A stretch of DNA of 18,301 nucleotides from an uncultured Eubacteriales bacterium. Its GTDB lineage: Bacteria > Bacillota > Clostridia > Oscillospirales > CAG-272. Positions 11,710 to 18,301 of this stretch are shown here, one piece after another (the first letter of the stretch is position 1; each line of letters starts with the position of its first letter). The notes under the pieces were generated by a model. The model was not told the origin of the DNA and searched no databases. It saw nothing but the letters and a program-made list of their open reading frames with translations. Location of the stretch: the NCBI GenBank assembly GCA_905201895.1, contig CAJKPX010000040.1, positions 1 through 18,301 of the forward strand. Direction: 5' to 3'. The position numbers were made by a program, and so were the translations under genes.

Positions 11710-14613
11710 ATGTGTAAAAGTGTTTTTATTTCTTATCACGGCGGTAAGGGCGACGATTCCAGAAGCTCCTATCCGATGGCAGAGGCGCTTTACAAATACC
11801 TTGAAAAAAACGGCATATCCTGTTTCCTATATAAGAAATCCAACAAAGAGGATTTTTATGACGCGATTAACGAGGCGATCCTGAAAAGCCAGCATTTTAT
11901 TCTGGTTGCGAAGGATAAAGAAATGATTTCCGATTGGGTCAAGGACGAAATCAAGCAATTTGACAGCCTCAGAAAAAACGGACTGAAGCACAACTGCCTG
12001 ATCTCCGCTCTGCTCTACGGCGATATCACCGAGGAAGAGCTGTTTCATGTCAACACGCTTTTTTCCACAAAGGACATCGTGAGAGGGGAGGAGGGAATCC
12101 CGAAGCTGCACGCGTTGCTGCGAGAAAAGATGGGCGAGCCCTGTGCCCCTGTTGACTCCCACGTAACCTTTTCCGCCAACGCCGATTCCCTCGGGAATTC
12201 GCCCAAGACGGTATCCAGACGATTTTTGGACGTCCGCTTGCTCGACTGCGAGGACTCGGATGATGAATTTGCATCGAATTGCAATCAGCTCACCGTTCGG
12301 CTCAAATGCATGAGCGAGAACGTATTTCCCTCAAGCTGCACCAACGTGATCGAAAATATCTTTCATCGGATCGTGAACGGAAAAAACTCCAATCTTTTGA
12401 AGGTTTCCGGAGAGCCCGGCACGCAAAAGAGCTATCTTTTGCAGCTGCTGTATCTTTATCTTCAGCGCAATCGGGACAAGCATCGCTTCGATCCGATCTA
12501 TCTGCATCTCCAGCTCATGGAGGAGGAGATGGTTCAATTCGGAGAATCTGCCGAGGACTATCTCGCGGAGCTCTTCGGGGGATTGCAGTTCAACAGAGAA
12601 AGAGTGCCGCTGTTTATCGTAGACGGTGTGCTTGGTGTTGTGATCAATGATAACCGTTTGGATTATCTGATCAAAAAGGAAATTGACTGCTTCCGATCGG
12701 CAAGCATCATCATTGGCTTCAACCCCGTGGTGCTCGACAACAAGCTGCGGATCAACCGTTCCGGACTCGCCAGAGGCAAATACGAGGTGAACGTCAGTCT
12801 GACGCCTGTCAGCCTGTATGACAGGGAAAAATGCATTACCTATATTTCCACGGTGGAGGATATCGAAACCGATGCCGAGCAGTTATATAGAATTCTCAAC
12901 GGCAGCGGACTTTTAACCATCAACGAAAAGATCGTTCGCACGGTGTCCGATGAATACGGGTTTGAAAACAATCCCAACATCAACATCATGGATCTGTTTG
13001 AAACCGAGCTGCTCGACTATATGGACGGTGACCGTGACATGCTCCATACCGGTGCGGAAATTGCTTTTGAGTTTGCATACGGCACCTCGGATATCGACCT
13101 TCACGATCCGCTCTGTGTCAAAATTCTCAAGATCATCTCCGAGTTTACCATCTATCTGAACTGCCTGTCGGCGATCTATTTTTGCAATGCTCTGGACCGA
13201 TATGAGACAACGCGTGATATTTCCGTTTTTCAAATCATTTTTCCCAAAACGGTCACTCGCTTTATTGTAAAAAAGATCAACGCCTATCCAAAATATGAAA
13301 AGAGCGTGGTGCTGCTTGGAGAGCGATATCAGGATTTTTCATCCCTGGGTCAGAGCGAGATGTCCTTTTTCCTGGGACGCATCAAAAGCCCTGTGTATCG
13401 CGCGCAGGCGATCGAGCTTTTGAATCGCTTTTACAAGGAGCAAAAAACGAGGATCAAGGAAAAAACGCTGCAGGCACAGTTTTTTGGAAGTGCTTATACG
13501 TATGAGGAAAAAAAGCAGGATCTGTTTTTGCTGCGCGGTATTTCGGTGAGTCTGATTTATTGCGGAAATAAGGAGGTGCTGCACGAGTATTTCAATTCGT
13601 TGATGAGTGACGATATGAGCAATTCGATCAACCGCGGCTTCCATCTTGAGTATTACGGTGATAAGAAATATCTTCCCAATCACAACGCTCTGGATTACGA
13701 GGATAATCCTCGCGTGGGTGAGCGTACCCTGCGTATTCTTTGCAGCTCCTGTCAGGGGCAGATCGACTCGGGCAAATTCCTCTTGTCCTTTTCTTTGGAG
13801 CTTTTCACCATTGCGTCGCTTTTGCAGGCGAGAATCGAAATCGACAGGTCGCTGATCTCCTTCAATCTTCGTCCGTATATCGAAACCTGCTGCGATCTGA
13901 TCGACGCAGGCTTGCGTGCTCCCGATGCCATCTACCCCATGCTGCGTTCGTTTTTTGAGATGGTGCTGCGCGATCTGAGGCTTTATCTTGAGCGTAATAT
14001 GGGTCAATATTCCCCGAAAAGAGCGATCTGCAACACCTATTTGAGAGCGACAGACGTCGACCGCACGGGATGGGTGATGCAGCACATCGAGCGTCCCGAG
14101 AGCATTGTGGAGCACATGTATTCCTGCTTCTTTATCGGGCTGATCTTTCTTCCGAACACCTATCCGTCCTATCCGCAGTATGACAAGCAAAAAATACTCA
14201 ATATGCTGCTGATCCACGACCTGGCGGAAACCACCCTGGGTGACGTGCCGAAATACGATAAAACCCCGGATTATGAGCCTCGGGAAAATTCCGAAATGCT
14301 CCGTCTGCTTCTGCAGGGTACCTACAATGGGGTGTCTGTGCTTGCGGAGTACGTGGATGCCTGGAACGCATGGTACGAACGGGACGAGGAAAACGCAAAA
14401 ATAGCAAAGGATATCGACACCATTCAGGCAATTTATCAGTTCCTCATCTATTACAATCGCATGCCCGAAAAATTCAGTCATGAGAGAATTGTGAATTGGT
14501 TGTTGGAAATTCGCGGGGTTGTCACCGAGCTTGGGCGACGGATTTTGCAGGAATTGATCCTGGAGAACCCCCATTTTGAGCAGACTTTGGCTGCGTTTGA
14601 CGGTCAGTACTAA
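11710..14613 (+). CDS. TIR - P-loop NTPase - helical - HD phosphohydrolase fusion, putative defence protein
   Basis: 967 aa, soluble. Residues 1-140 are a TIR domain: KSVFISYH opening, then AILKSQHFILVAKD and SDWVKDEI, in which Glu80 aligns with the catalytic Glu of NADase TIRs such as SARM1 (KDWVHKE). Residues ~205-440 look like a STAND/NACHT-type NTPase: Walker A-like GEPGTQKS (234-241, Gln instead of the Gly before Lys) and Walker B-like LFIVDG (301-306). Residues ~450-760 are helical, with a conspicuous GFHLEYYGD at ~643. Residues ~764-967 form a complete HD enzyme of HDDC2/YfbR type: DRTGWVMQHIERPESIVEHMY, His802, HDLAE (836-840), GDVP (844-847) and KDID with Asp903. That family removes phosphate from deoxynucleoside 5'-monophosphates. 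Inference: an invader-sensing protein with two candidate effectors, NAD+ cleavage and nucleotide depletion. The start at 11710 is fixed by GGTGAGG and a nearby promoter. Confidence 0.9.
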   Translation: MCKSVFISYHGGKGDDSRSSYPMAEALYKYLEKNGISCFLYKKSNKEDFYDAINEAILKSQHFILVAKDKEMISDWVKDEIKQFDSLRKNGLKHNCLISALLYGDITEEELFHVNTLFSTKDIVRGEEGIPKLHALLREKMGEPCAPVDSHVTFSANADSLGNSPKTVSRRFLDVRLLDCEDSDDEFASNCNQLTVRLKCMSENVFPSSCTNVIENIFHRIVNGKNSNLLKVSGEPGTQKSYLLQLLYLYLQRNRDKHRFDPIYLHLQLMEEEMVQFGESAEDYLAELFGGLQFNRERVPLFIVDGVLGVVINDNRLDYLIKKEIDCFRSASIIIGFNPVVLDNKLRINRSGLARGKYEVNVSLTPVSLYDREKCITYISTVEDIETDAEQLYRILNGSGLLTINEKIVRTVSDEYGFENNPNINIMDLFETELLDYMDGDRDMLHTGAEIAFEFAYGTSDIDLHDPLCVKILKIISEFTIYLNCLSAIYFCNALDRYETTRDISVFQIIFPKTVTRFIVKKINAYPKYEKSVVLLGERYQDFSSLGQSEMSFFLGRIKSPVYRAQAIELLNRFYKEQKTRIKEKTLQAQFFGSAYTYEEKKQDLFLLRGISVSLIYCGNKEVLHEYFNSLMSDDMSNSINRGFHLEYYGDKKYLPNHNALDYEDNPRVGERTLRILCSSCQGQIDSGKFLLSFSLELFTIASLLQARIEIDRSLISFNLRPYIETCCDLIDAGLRAPDAIYPMLRSFFEMVLRDLRLYLERNMGQYSPKRAICNTYLRATDVDRTGWVMQHIERPESIVEHMYSCFFIGLIFLPNTYPSYPQYDKQKILNMLLIHDLAETTLGDVPKYDKTPDYEPRENSEMLRLLLQGTYNGVSVLAEYVDAWNAWYERDEENAKIAKDIDTIQAIYQFLIYYNRMPEKFSHERIVNWLLEIRGVVTELGRRILQELILENPHFEQTLAAFDGQY

Positions 14614-14735
14614 ATAAAATGATCGAAGGGTTGCTCTTGAAGGCGTGATCGTTGCGCGCGCATGTGTCTGTCGCTCAATTCGGGCGCTCCTGCTTTGGTT
14701 GGCGAGAGAAAAATTTTCTGCTTTTTGCGAGGGGC

Positions 14736-14764
14736 TTGACAAGCACCGCTCGCGCGGCTATAAT
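14736..14764 (+). promoter_or_regulatory. Near-perfect consensus promoter upstream of the GH39-like gene
   Basis: TTGACA (14736-14741), exactly 17 bp, TATAAT (14759-14764). It lies about 180 nt before the ATG at 14945. A weak hairpin ACGC/GCGT with TTTTTT follows at ~14789-14810, which could be an attenuator or the end of a short RNA. The stretch 14614-14735 shows nothing else recognisable. Confidence 0.8.
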
Positions 14765-14880
14765 GAGGAAAAGGACAGAGGTCGGCACGCGGTGTTCTGC
14801 GTTTTTTAAGGACCTTTTCGGCTGCTGTAAATTTTTATAGGTTTGTTGTTATTTTCTCTATGGATTTTATGCTGCCGAGA

Positions 14881-14889
14881 TGATATAAT
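14881..14889 (+). promoter_or_regulatory. Second, extended -10 promoter element
   Basis: TGA-TATAAT at 14881-14889, 55 nt before the ATG of the GH39-like gene. The -35 region (TGGATT, 14861-14866) is poor, so activity would rest on the extended -10 or an activator. Confidence 0.45.
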
Positions 14890-14944
14890 GAGAACGCGAA
14901 ACAAACGCAACGTTTCCCTGTGTTGCAGAAATTTGGAGGTAGAA

Positions 14945-16300
14945 ATGGTCAATATTTCCGTTGATTTTGATAAAACCGTAGGGCGCATCAAGCCGATGCA
15001 CGCCGTGGGGCAGCCCCCTTTTACGGGTGGCTTTAACAAGCTCGATTTCTCCCCTGTGCAGGTGCTCAAGGATGCACACATCCCCTATTCGAGACTGCAT
15101 GACGTTGGCGGTCCCTTCGGCGGTAACCGCTACGTGGATATTCCCAATATCTTCCGCGATTTCGATGCCGACGAGAATGATCCCGAGTCCTATGATTTTG
15201 CTTTTACCGACGAGCTGATCAAGGGACTGATGGAATACGGCGTTGAGCCCTATTTCCGCCTCGGTGTCACGATCGAGAACCAGAGTCACATCAAGGCATA
15301 CCGCATTTATCCGCCTAAGGATTATGCGAAATGGGCGCGCATCTGCGAGCATATTGTGCGCCACTACAACGAGGGTTGGGCAAACGGCTTTCATTTCGGC
15401 ATCAAGTATTGGGAGATCTGGAACGAGCCCGAAAACCGCGACGATCCCAACCTCAACCAGATGTGGAGAGGAACGGCGGAGCAGTTCTACGAGCTCTACG
15501 ACGTTGCCTCCAAGCACCTCAAGGCATGCTTTGGCGATAAAATCAAGGTTGGCGGCTACGCTGCCTGCGGCTTCTACGGTATTTTTGCCGATCCCGAAAA
15601 ATACGGTCTTTCGGTCGAGCGCCGCGAGGGGGAGCGCTATACCTCGTCCAAGGAGGAATACCGTGTCAACTTCTTCCTCGGCTTTATCAAATATATCAAG
15701 GAGCACGGGTCGCCCATCGACTTCTTCTCCTGGCACACCTACGGCTGCGTGGATATCGTTCCCACCGAGGCGGATTTCGTTGACCGCGTGCTCACCGAAA
15801 ATGGCTACGGTCATATCGAGACGCACTTGAACGAATGGAATCTCTCGCACAGCAAACAGCTCAACAGAGGCACCTCCTTTGCCTCGGCAAACGTGATGGC
15901 GATGATGCTTGCGATGCAACACAAAAAGACCGACATGCTCATGTACTACGATGCCAGATACGTTTGTCTCAGCGCATACGGCGGCTTTTTCGATCCCAAC
16001 ACCTATCAGCCCTCCAACGTGTATTACGCATTCCGCGCGTTCGGTGACCTTTATGCGCTCGGAAACGAGGTGGAGTGCACCTGCGAGGCGGACGGACTCT
16101 ATGCGCTCGCGGCGGCTGACGGCGAAAAACGTGCGATCGTGCTCTCCAATCTTGGTGCGGATACCGAGATCAAGTTGGCTCTGCCGAGCGGCTTTTCGGT
16201 CTATCTGCTCGATTGCGACAACATGCTCACCAAAACCGAATGGGACCCCAATGCGTTCACCCTACGTGAGAACACCGTGGTGCTTATCCGAAATTTCTGA
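14945..16300 (+). CDS. GH39-like glycoside hydrolase (beta-xylosidase family)
   Basis: 451 aa from the ATG at 14945, set by GGAGG at 14935-14939. An in-frame ATG at 14843 lies upstream of one promoter element and has no binding site. No signal peptide, so it is cytoplasmic. This is a clan GH-A barrel: KYWEIWNEPE gives Glu161 as acid/base, and HLNEWN gives Glu297 as nucleophile. The spacing and positions resemble GH39 beta-xylosidase (Glu160/Glu277 in the Thermoanaerobacterium enzyme). Other family-like blocks are YSRLHDVGGPFGGNRYVDIP near the N terminus and FFSWHTYG. Residues ~370-451 form a C-terminal beta domain. It likely removes xylosyl or related sugars from imported oligosaccharides; substrate cannot be read from sequence. 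A strong terminator follows, so it is monocistronic. Confidence 0.85.
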   Translation: MVNISVDFDKTVGRIKPMHAVGQPPFTGGFNKLDFSPVQVLKDAHIPYSRLHDVGGPFGGNRYVDIPNIFRDFDADENDPESYDFAFTDELIKGLMEYGVEPYFRLGVTIENQSHIKAYRIYPPKDYAKWARICEHIVRHYNEGWANGFHFGIKYWEIWNEPENRDDPNLNQMWRGTAEQFYELYDVASKHLKACFGDKIKVGGYAACGFYGIFADPEKYGLSVERREGERYTSSKEEYRVNFFLGFIKYIKEHGSPIDFFSWHTYGCVDIVPTEADFVDRVLTENGYGHIETHLNEWNLSHSKQLNRGTSFASANVMAMMLAMQHKKTDMLMYYDARYVCLSAYGGFFDPNTYQPSNVYYAFRAFGDLYALGNEVECTCEADGLYALAAADGEKRAIVLSNLGADTEIKLALPSGFSVYLLDCDNMLTKTEWDPNAFTLRENTVVLIRNF

Positions 16301-16334
16301 TCGGTTGGGGCAGATGATATGCCAAATATGGAAT

Positions 16335-16388
16335 ACAGGGGGAGTACCGAAAGCATTCGGTGCTCCCCCTGTGTAATTTATATTTTTT
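16335..16388 (+). terminator. Rho-independent terminator
   Basis: 16-bp stem ACAGGGGGAGTACCGA/TCGGTGCTCCCCCTGT (16335-16350/16357-16372, one G-U pair), loop AAGCAT, then a T-rich stretch ending in a run of seven T. It ends the GH39-like gene 34 nt after its stop. Confidence 0.9.
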
Positions 16389-16399
16389 TGCATAGCGTA

Positions 16400-16428
16400 T
16401 TGCAACGTTGGTTTGCGTGTGGTATAAT
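16400..16428 (+). promoter_or_regulatory. Promoter of the sugar isomerase/epimerase gene
   Basis: TTGCAA (16400-16405), 17 bp, TATAAT (16423-16428) with the context GTGTGG-TATAATGG. The arrangement is nearly identical to the promoter at 17586-17614. Confidence 0.85.
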
Positions 16429-16519
16429 GGTTTTATCAAGGACATGCGCGGTATTACGGGAAAATATCGGCGTGAAATGACTGCGCGTGCCGATCCGCAA
16501 AGAAAAAAGGAGTTATGCT

Positions 16520-17470
16520 ATGAAGCTATCGTCATCAACAGGGGATTTTGGCTACTACGTAGAATCGCTGCCGGAGGAGATCGCCGCATTTGGACCAACC
16601 AAATTCCGCTATCTCAATCTGGAGCAGTCGGGGAGCACACCCGAGCTGATCTCGGAGCGCGACGACGATTGGAAGCGCTTTGCCAATGTATGCGGCGAGG
16701 CAGCGGCAGCGGCGGGCGCATCCTTTGTGCTCTCTCATGCCCCCTGCTTTCACAACGCGATCCTGCCCGCAATGGAGGATCGCGACCATGCGGAATATCG
16801 GCGACAGGTGCGCGGAATCCGTCGCGCGATCGAGGTTTGTCATGCGCTGGGCATCCCACACATCGTGATTCATGCTTGCACAGCTCCTGAGCTCACCCCC
16901 GAGACCTTTGTCCGTTACAACAAGATGTTCTACCGCGAGTTTTTCGATCTTGCCGAGAAATACAATATCATGATCCTCACCGAAAATTGGGATAACGACG
17001 GTTCTCTTTTCTCCACGGGTGCGCAGATGCGAGCGTTTTTGGAATATATGGATCATCCTCTGCTTGGTGCCTGCTGGGATACGGCACACGGCAATCTCGC
17101 CCTCGCGGCGCGAGAGGCGGGGCAGTACCAAAACATCGTGGCGTTGGGCGACCGACTTCACGGGCTCCATATCTCGGACAATTTCGGAGACTGCCACCAC
17201 CATAGCTGGCCCTTTGCGGGAACGATCAATTTCGATCAGATCATGCAGGGCCTGCTCGACGTTGGCTATGACGGATATTTCAATTTTGAGGCGTCCTACA
17301 CGCTTCTGCACCACAAAAACATTCCGCACCACCGCAAGCCCTGGGTGCGGGAGGATGAAACGGTGACAACGCTGCTTGATCCGCCGATCGCGCTCAAGCA
17401 AAAGGCGGTCGATCTGCTCTATGACATCGGCGCGTATATCCTCGGCACCTACGGTTGCTTTGAGGAGTGA
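16520..17470 (+). CDS. Sugar phosphate isomerase/epimerase-type TIM barrel protein
   Basis: 316 aa from the ATG at 16520, with AAGGAG (16507-16512) 7 nt upstream; an in-frame ATG at 16487 lacks a site. The fold is that of the xylose isomerase-like / AP endonuclease 2 superfamily. Likely metal ligands are visible at the ends of successive strands: Glu155 in LTENWDN, Asp187 and His190 in CWDTAHGN, His217 in LHISDN, and Glu257 in NFEASY. The GDCHHHSWPFAGTINF loop matches the conserved D-x-H-x-P-G-G-I-D region of the family. Members isomerise or epimerise sugars such as tagatose, xylulose or inosose compounds; the exact substrate cannot be told. No signal peptide. It sits between two glycan genes under its own promoter and terminator, consistent with processing sugars they release. 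Confidence 0.85.
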   Translation: MKLSSSTGDFGYYVESLPEEIAAFGPTKFRYLNLEQSGSTPELISERDDDWKRFANVCGEAAAAAGASFVLSHAPCFHNAILPAMEDRDHAEYRRQVRGIRRAIEVCHALGIPHIVIHACTAPELTPETFVRYNKMFYREFFDLAEKYNIMILTENWDNDGSLFSTGAQMRAFLEYMDHPLLGACWDTAHGNLALAAREAGQYQNIVALGDRLHGLHISDNFGDCHHHSWPFAGTINFDQIMQGLLDVGYDGYFNFEASYTLLHHKNIPHHRKPWVREDETVTTLLDPPIALKQKAVDLLYDIGAYILGTYGCFEE

Positions 17471-17501
17471 GCGGCGGCTTTTCGGCTTGATTCTCGCAAG
17501 G

Positions 17502-17546
17502 AGAGAGGGAGAATGCGAATTGCATTTGATTCCCTCTCTTTTTTGT
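17502..17546 (+). terminator. Rho-independent terminator
   Basis: AGAGAGGGA (17502-17510) pairs with TCCCTCTCT (17531-17539), enclosing an inner AATGC/GCATT stem (17512-17516/17522-17526), followed by TTTTTTG. It lies 31 nt after the isomerase/epimerase stop. Confidence 0.9.
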
Positions 17547-17585
17547 TCCAATCCTCCCCTTTTTGCTTTGTGTTGCATTTTTTGC

Positions 17586-17614
17586 TTGCAAAGCACGCAC
17601 GCGTGTGGTATAAT
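17586..17614 (+). promoter_or_regulatory. Promoter of the sialidase-like gene
   Basis: TTGCAA (17586-17591), 17 bp, TATAAT (17609-17614) in the context GTGTGG-TATAATGG, sharing its -35 hexamer, spacing and extended -10 with the isomerase promoter at 16400. The leader is about 85 nt. Confidence 0.85.
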
Positions 17615-17704
17615 GGGAGCGAGCGAAGATGCCGTCCCGATGGGCGTGCGCTTCCTTTGTGCGATCTGACTTGATATGAGTTTTTTTCAGGAAAGGAATC
17701 AACT

Positions 17705-18205
17705 ATGAAAACAATTTATCCCGAGGTCTCTCACGGCATTGTGAACCGTGTGCAGGGCTCGATCTTTGGATATCAGGGCTGGGGTACCGTTGCGCGCGAC
17801 GAGGCGGGCACGCTTTACGCCGTTGCGTCTGGCTTTCGCGTCAGCCACATCTGTCCCTTTGGAAAGACCGTGATGTATATCAGCAAAAACGAGGGCAAAA
17901 CCTGGTCTCCCCCCATCGTGATCAACGATACCTACATGGACGATCGCGATGCAGGCATTCTTTATCTCGGCAACGGGCGGATGCTTGTCACCTGGTTCAC
18001 GCATTCGGCAGAGGCGTACCGAACCCGTTGGTATGAGTCGATTGGGCGCCGCGCCGAGCCTGCGGCACTCGACGCCACGCTCGGTATGCTGCAGGGCTAC
18101 GATCACATTCCAAAGGAGGAGCGGCTGGCGGGCTCCTATATCCGCATTTCGGAGGACTACGGCATGACCTGGGGTGAGACCATTCGCATCCCGATCTCGG
18201 CGCCG
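17705..18205 (+). CDS. Sialidase/BNR-repeat family protein, 5' part only
   Basis: Starts MKTIYPEVSHGIV at 17705, with GAAAGGA at 17691-17697 as binding site. About 167 residues can be trusted. Two Asp-box (BNR) motifs of the form SxDxGxTW are present: SKNEGKTW (60-67) and SEDYGMTW (149-156). Between them DDRDAGILYLGNGRMLVTWF is typical of a sialidase-fold beta-propeller blade. No signal peptide is visible, so it is probably cytoplasmic. Related enzymes release sialic acid or act on other sugars; the catalytic Tyr/Glu lie beyond this fragment. The frame stays open to the window end, but after about residue 167 (IRIPISAP) the sequence is that of carB on the other strand, so the true 3' end of the gene is missing. 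Confidence 0.8.
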
Positions 18206-18301
18206 CGCACGGCCTTGAGCAGTGCGCTTTCAAAGTTCGTGCCGATGGCCATGACCTCGCCGGTGGCCTTCATCTGCGTGCCGAGGCGGCGGGATGCGCC
18301 G
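18190..18301 (-). pseudogene. carB: Fragment of carbamoyl-phosphate synthase large subunit, joined antisense to the sialidase gene
   Basis: Reading the minus strand from 18300 gives G-A-S-R-R, then LGTQMKATGEVMAIG, then TNFESALLKAVRGAEIG at 18190. This is the end of the first synthetase half of CarB (E. coli has TTQMKSVGEVMAIG and KALRGLEVG at this place). Past the Gly at 18190-18192 the reading becomes Met-Arg-Met, which is not CarB but the sialidase gene in reverse. CarB makes carbamoyl phosphate for pyrimidine and arginine synthesis. Only ~37 codons are present, cut at both ends. The join has about 15 bp that either gene could supply (around CCGATCTCGGCGCCG, 18191-18205), the signature of a microhomology-driven chimera. 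It is probably not a real gene at this place. Confidence 0.8.

Noticed and set aside
14843..14944. N-terminal extension of the GH39-like protein from the ATG at 14843
   Set aside because: The extension has no binding site, overlaps a promoter -10, and does not look like a signal peptide or a family domain. GGAGG points to 14945.
18206..18301. C-terminal continuation of the sialidase-like protein in the open frame
   Set aside because: The residues (APRTALSSALSKF onward) have no propeller pattern, whereas the opposite strand reads clear CarB sequence.

Overview
The window looks like a piece of an uncultured Bacillota (Clostridia-type) genome, probably gut or rumen associated. The evidence is strong AGGAGG-type ribosome binding sites, many extended -10 promoters (TGN-TATAAT), U-tailed hairpin terminators, Gram-positive surface proteins with a C-terminal membrane segment and Lys-rich tail, and glycan-degradation genes. 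This taxonomic reading is inference from style, not from a marker gene. The window appears to be close to a whole assembly contig: it begins exactly in phase with a 145-bp repeat and ends in a chimeric junction.

Region 1 (1-9605) is a surface-protein locus. Two identical 145-bp units and a third partial, diverged copy (1-388) each carry the same promoter with an 11-bp-spaced TTGTAAC direct repeat. Downstream lies the decayed remnant of a response-regulator receiver gene (414-786). Two paralogous secreted, membrane-anchored proteins of 2106 and 787 aa follow, with overlapping stop and start codons (809-7129, 7126-9489). Both carry a motif of the type DLNxGAGGxYIYLxY...AIxDI, which resembles the MABP beta-prism repeat of eukaryotic ESCRT/DENN proteins. 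The larger protein is essentially the smaller architecture followed by about 1400 extra residues of these repeats and a Cys-pair tail. Two hairpins close the unit.

Region 2 (9606-11590) is an accessory patch. It has an intergenic array of about seven short hairpins separated by GTGAT/ATCAC spacers. After that come a two-gene AT-rich operon of unknown function (9836-10399, 10411-10974), a strip containing a tRNA T-arm-like fragment and a mini-ORF, and a small coiled-coil protein (11167-11469) with a strong terminator.

Region 3 (11590-14613) holds one 967-aa protein with an unusual architecture: N-terminal TIR domain, a P-loop NTPase-like centre with a non-canonical Walker A, a long helical region, and a C-terminal HD phosphohydrolase of the HDDC2/YfbR (5'-deoxynucleotidase) type. 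It is the best candidate in the window for an undescribed immune or abortive-infection system.

Region 4 (14614-18301) is a carbohydrate block: a GH39-like glycoside hydrolase, a sugar phosphate isomerase/epimerase-type TIM barrel, and the 5' part of a sialidase/BNR-repeat protein. The first and second genes are followed by terminators, and each of the three has its own promoter. The last ~110 bp switch abruptly to an antisense fragment of carB (carbamoyl-phosphate synthase large subunit), which most likely marks an assembly or amplification chimera at the contig end.
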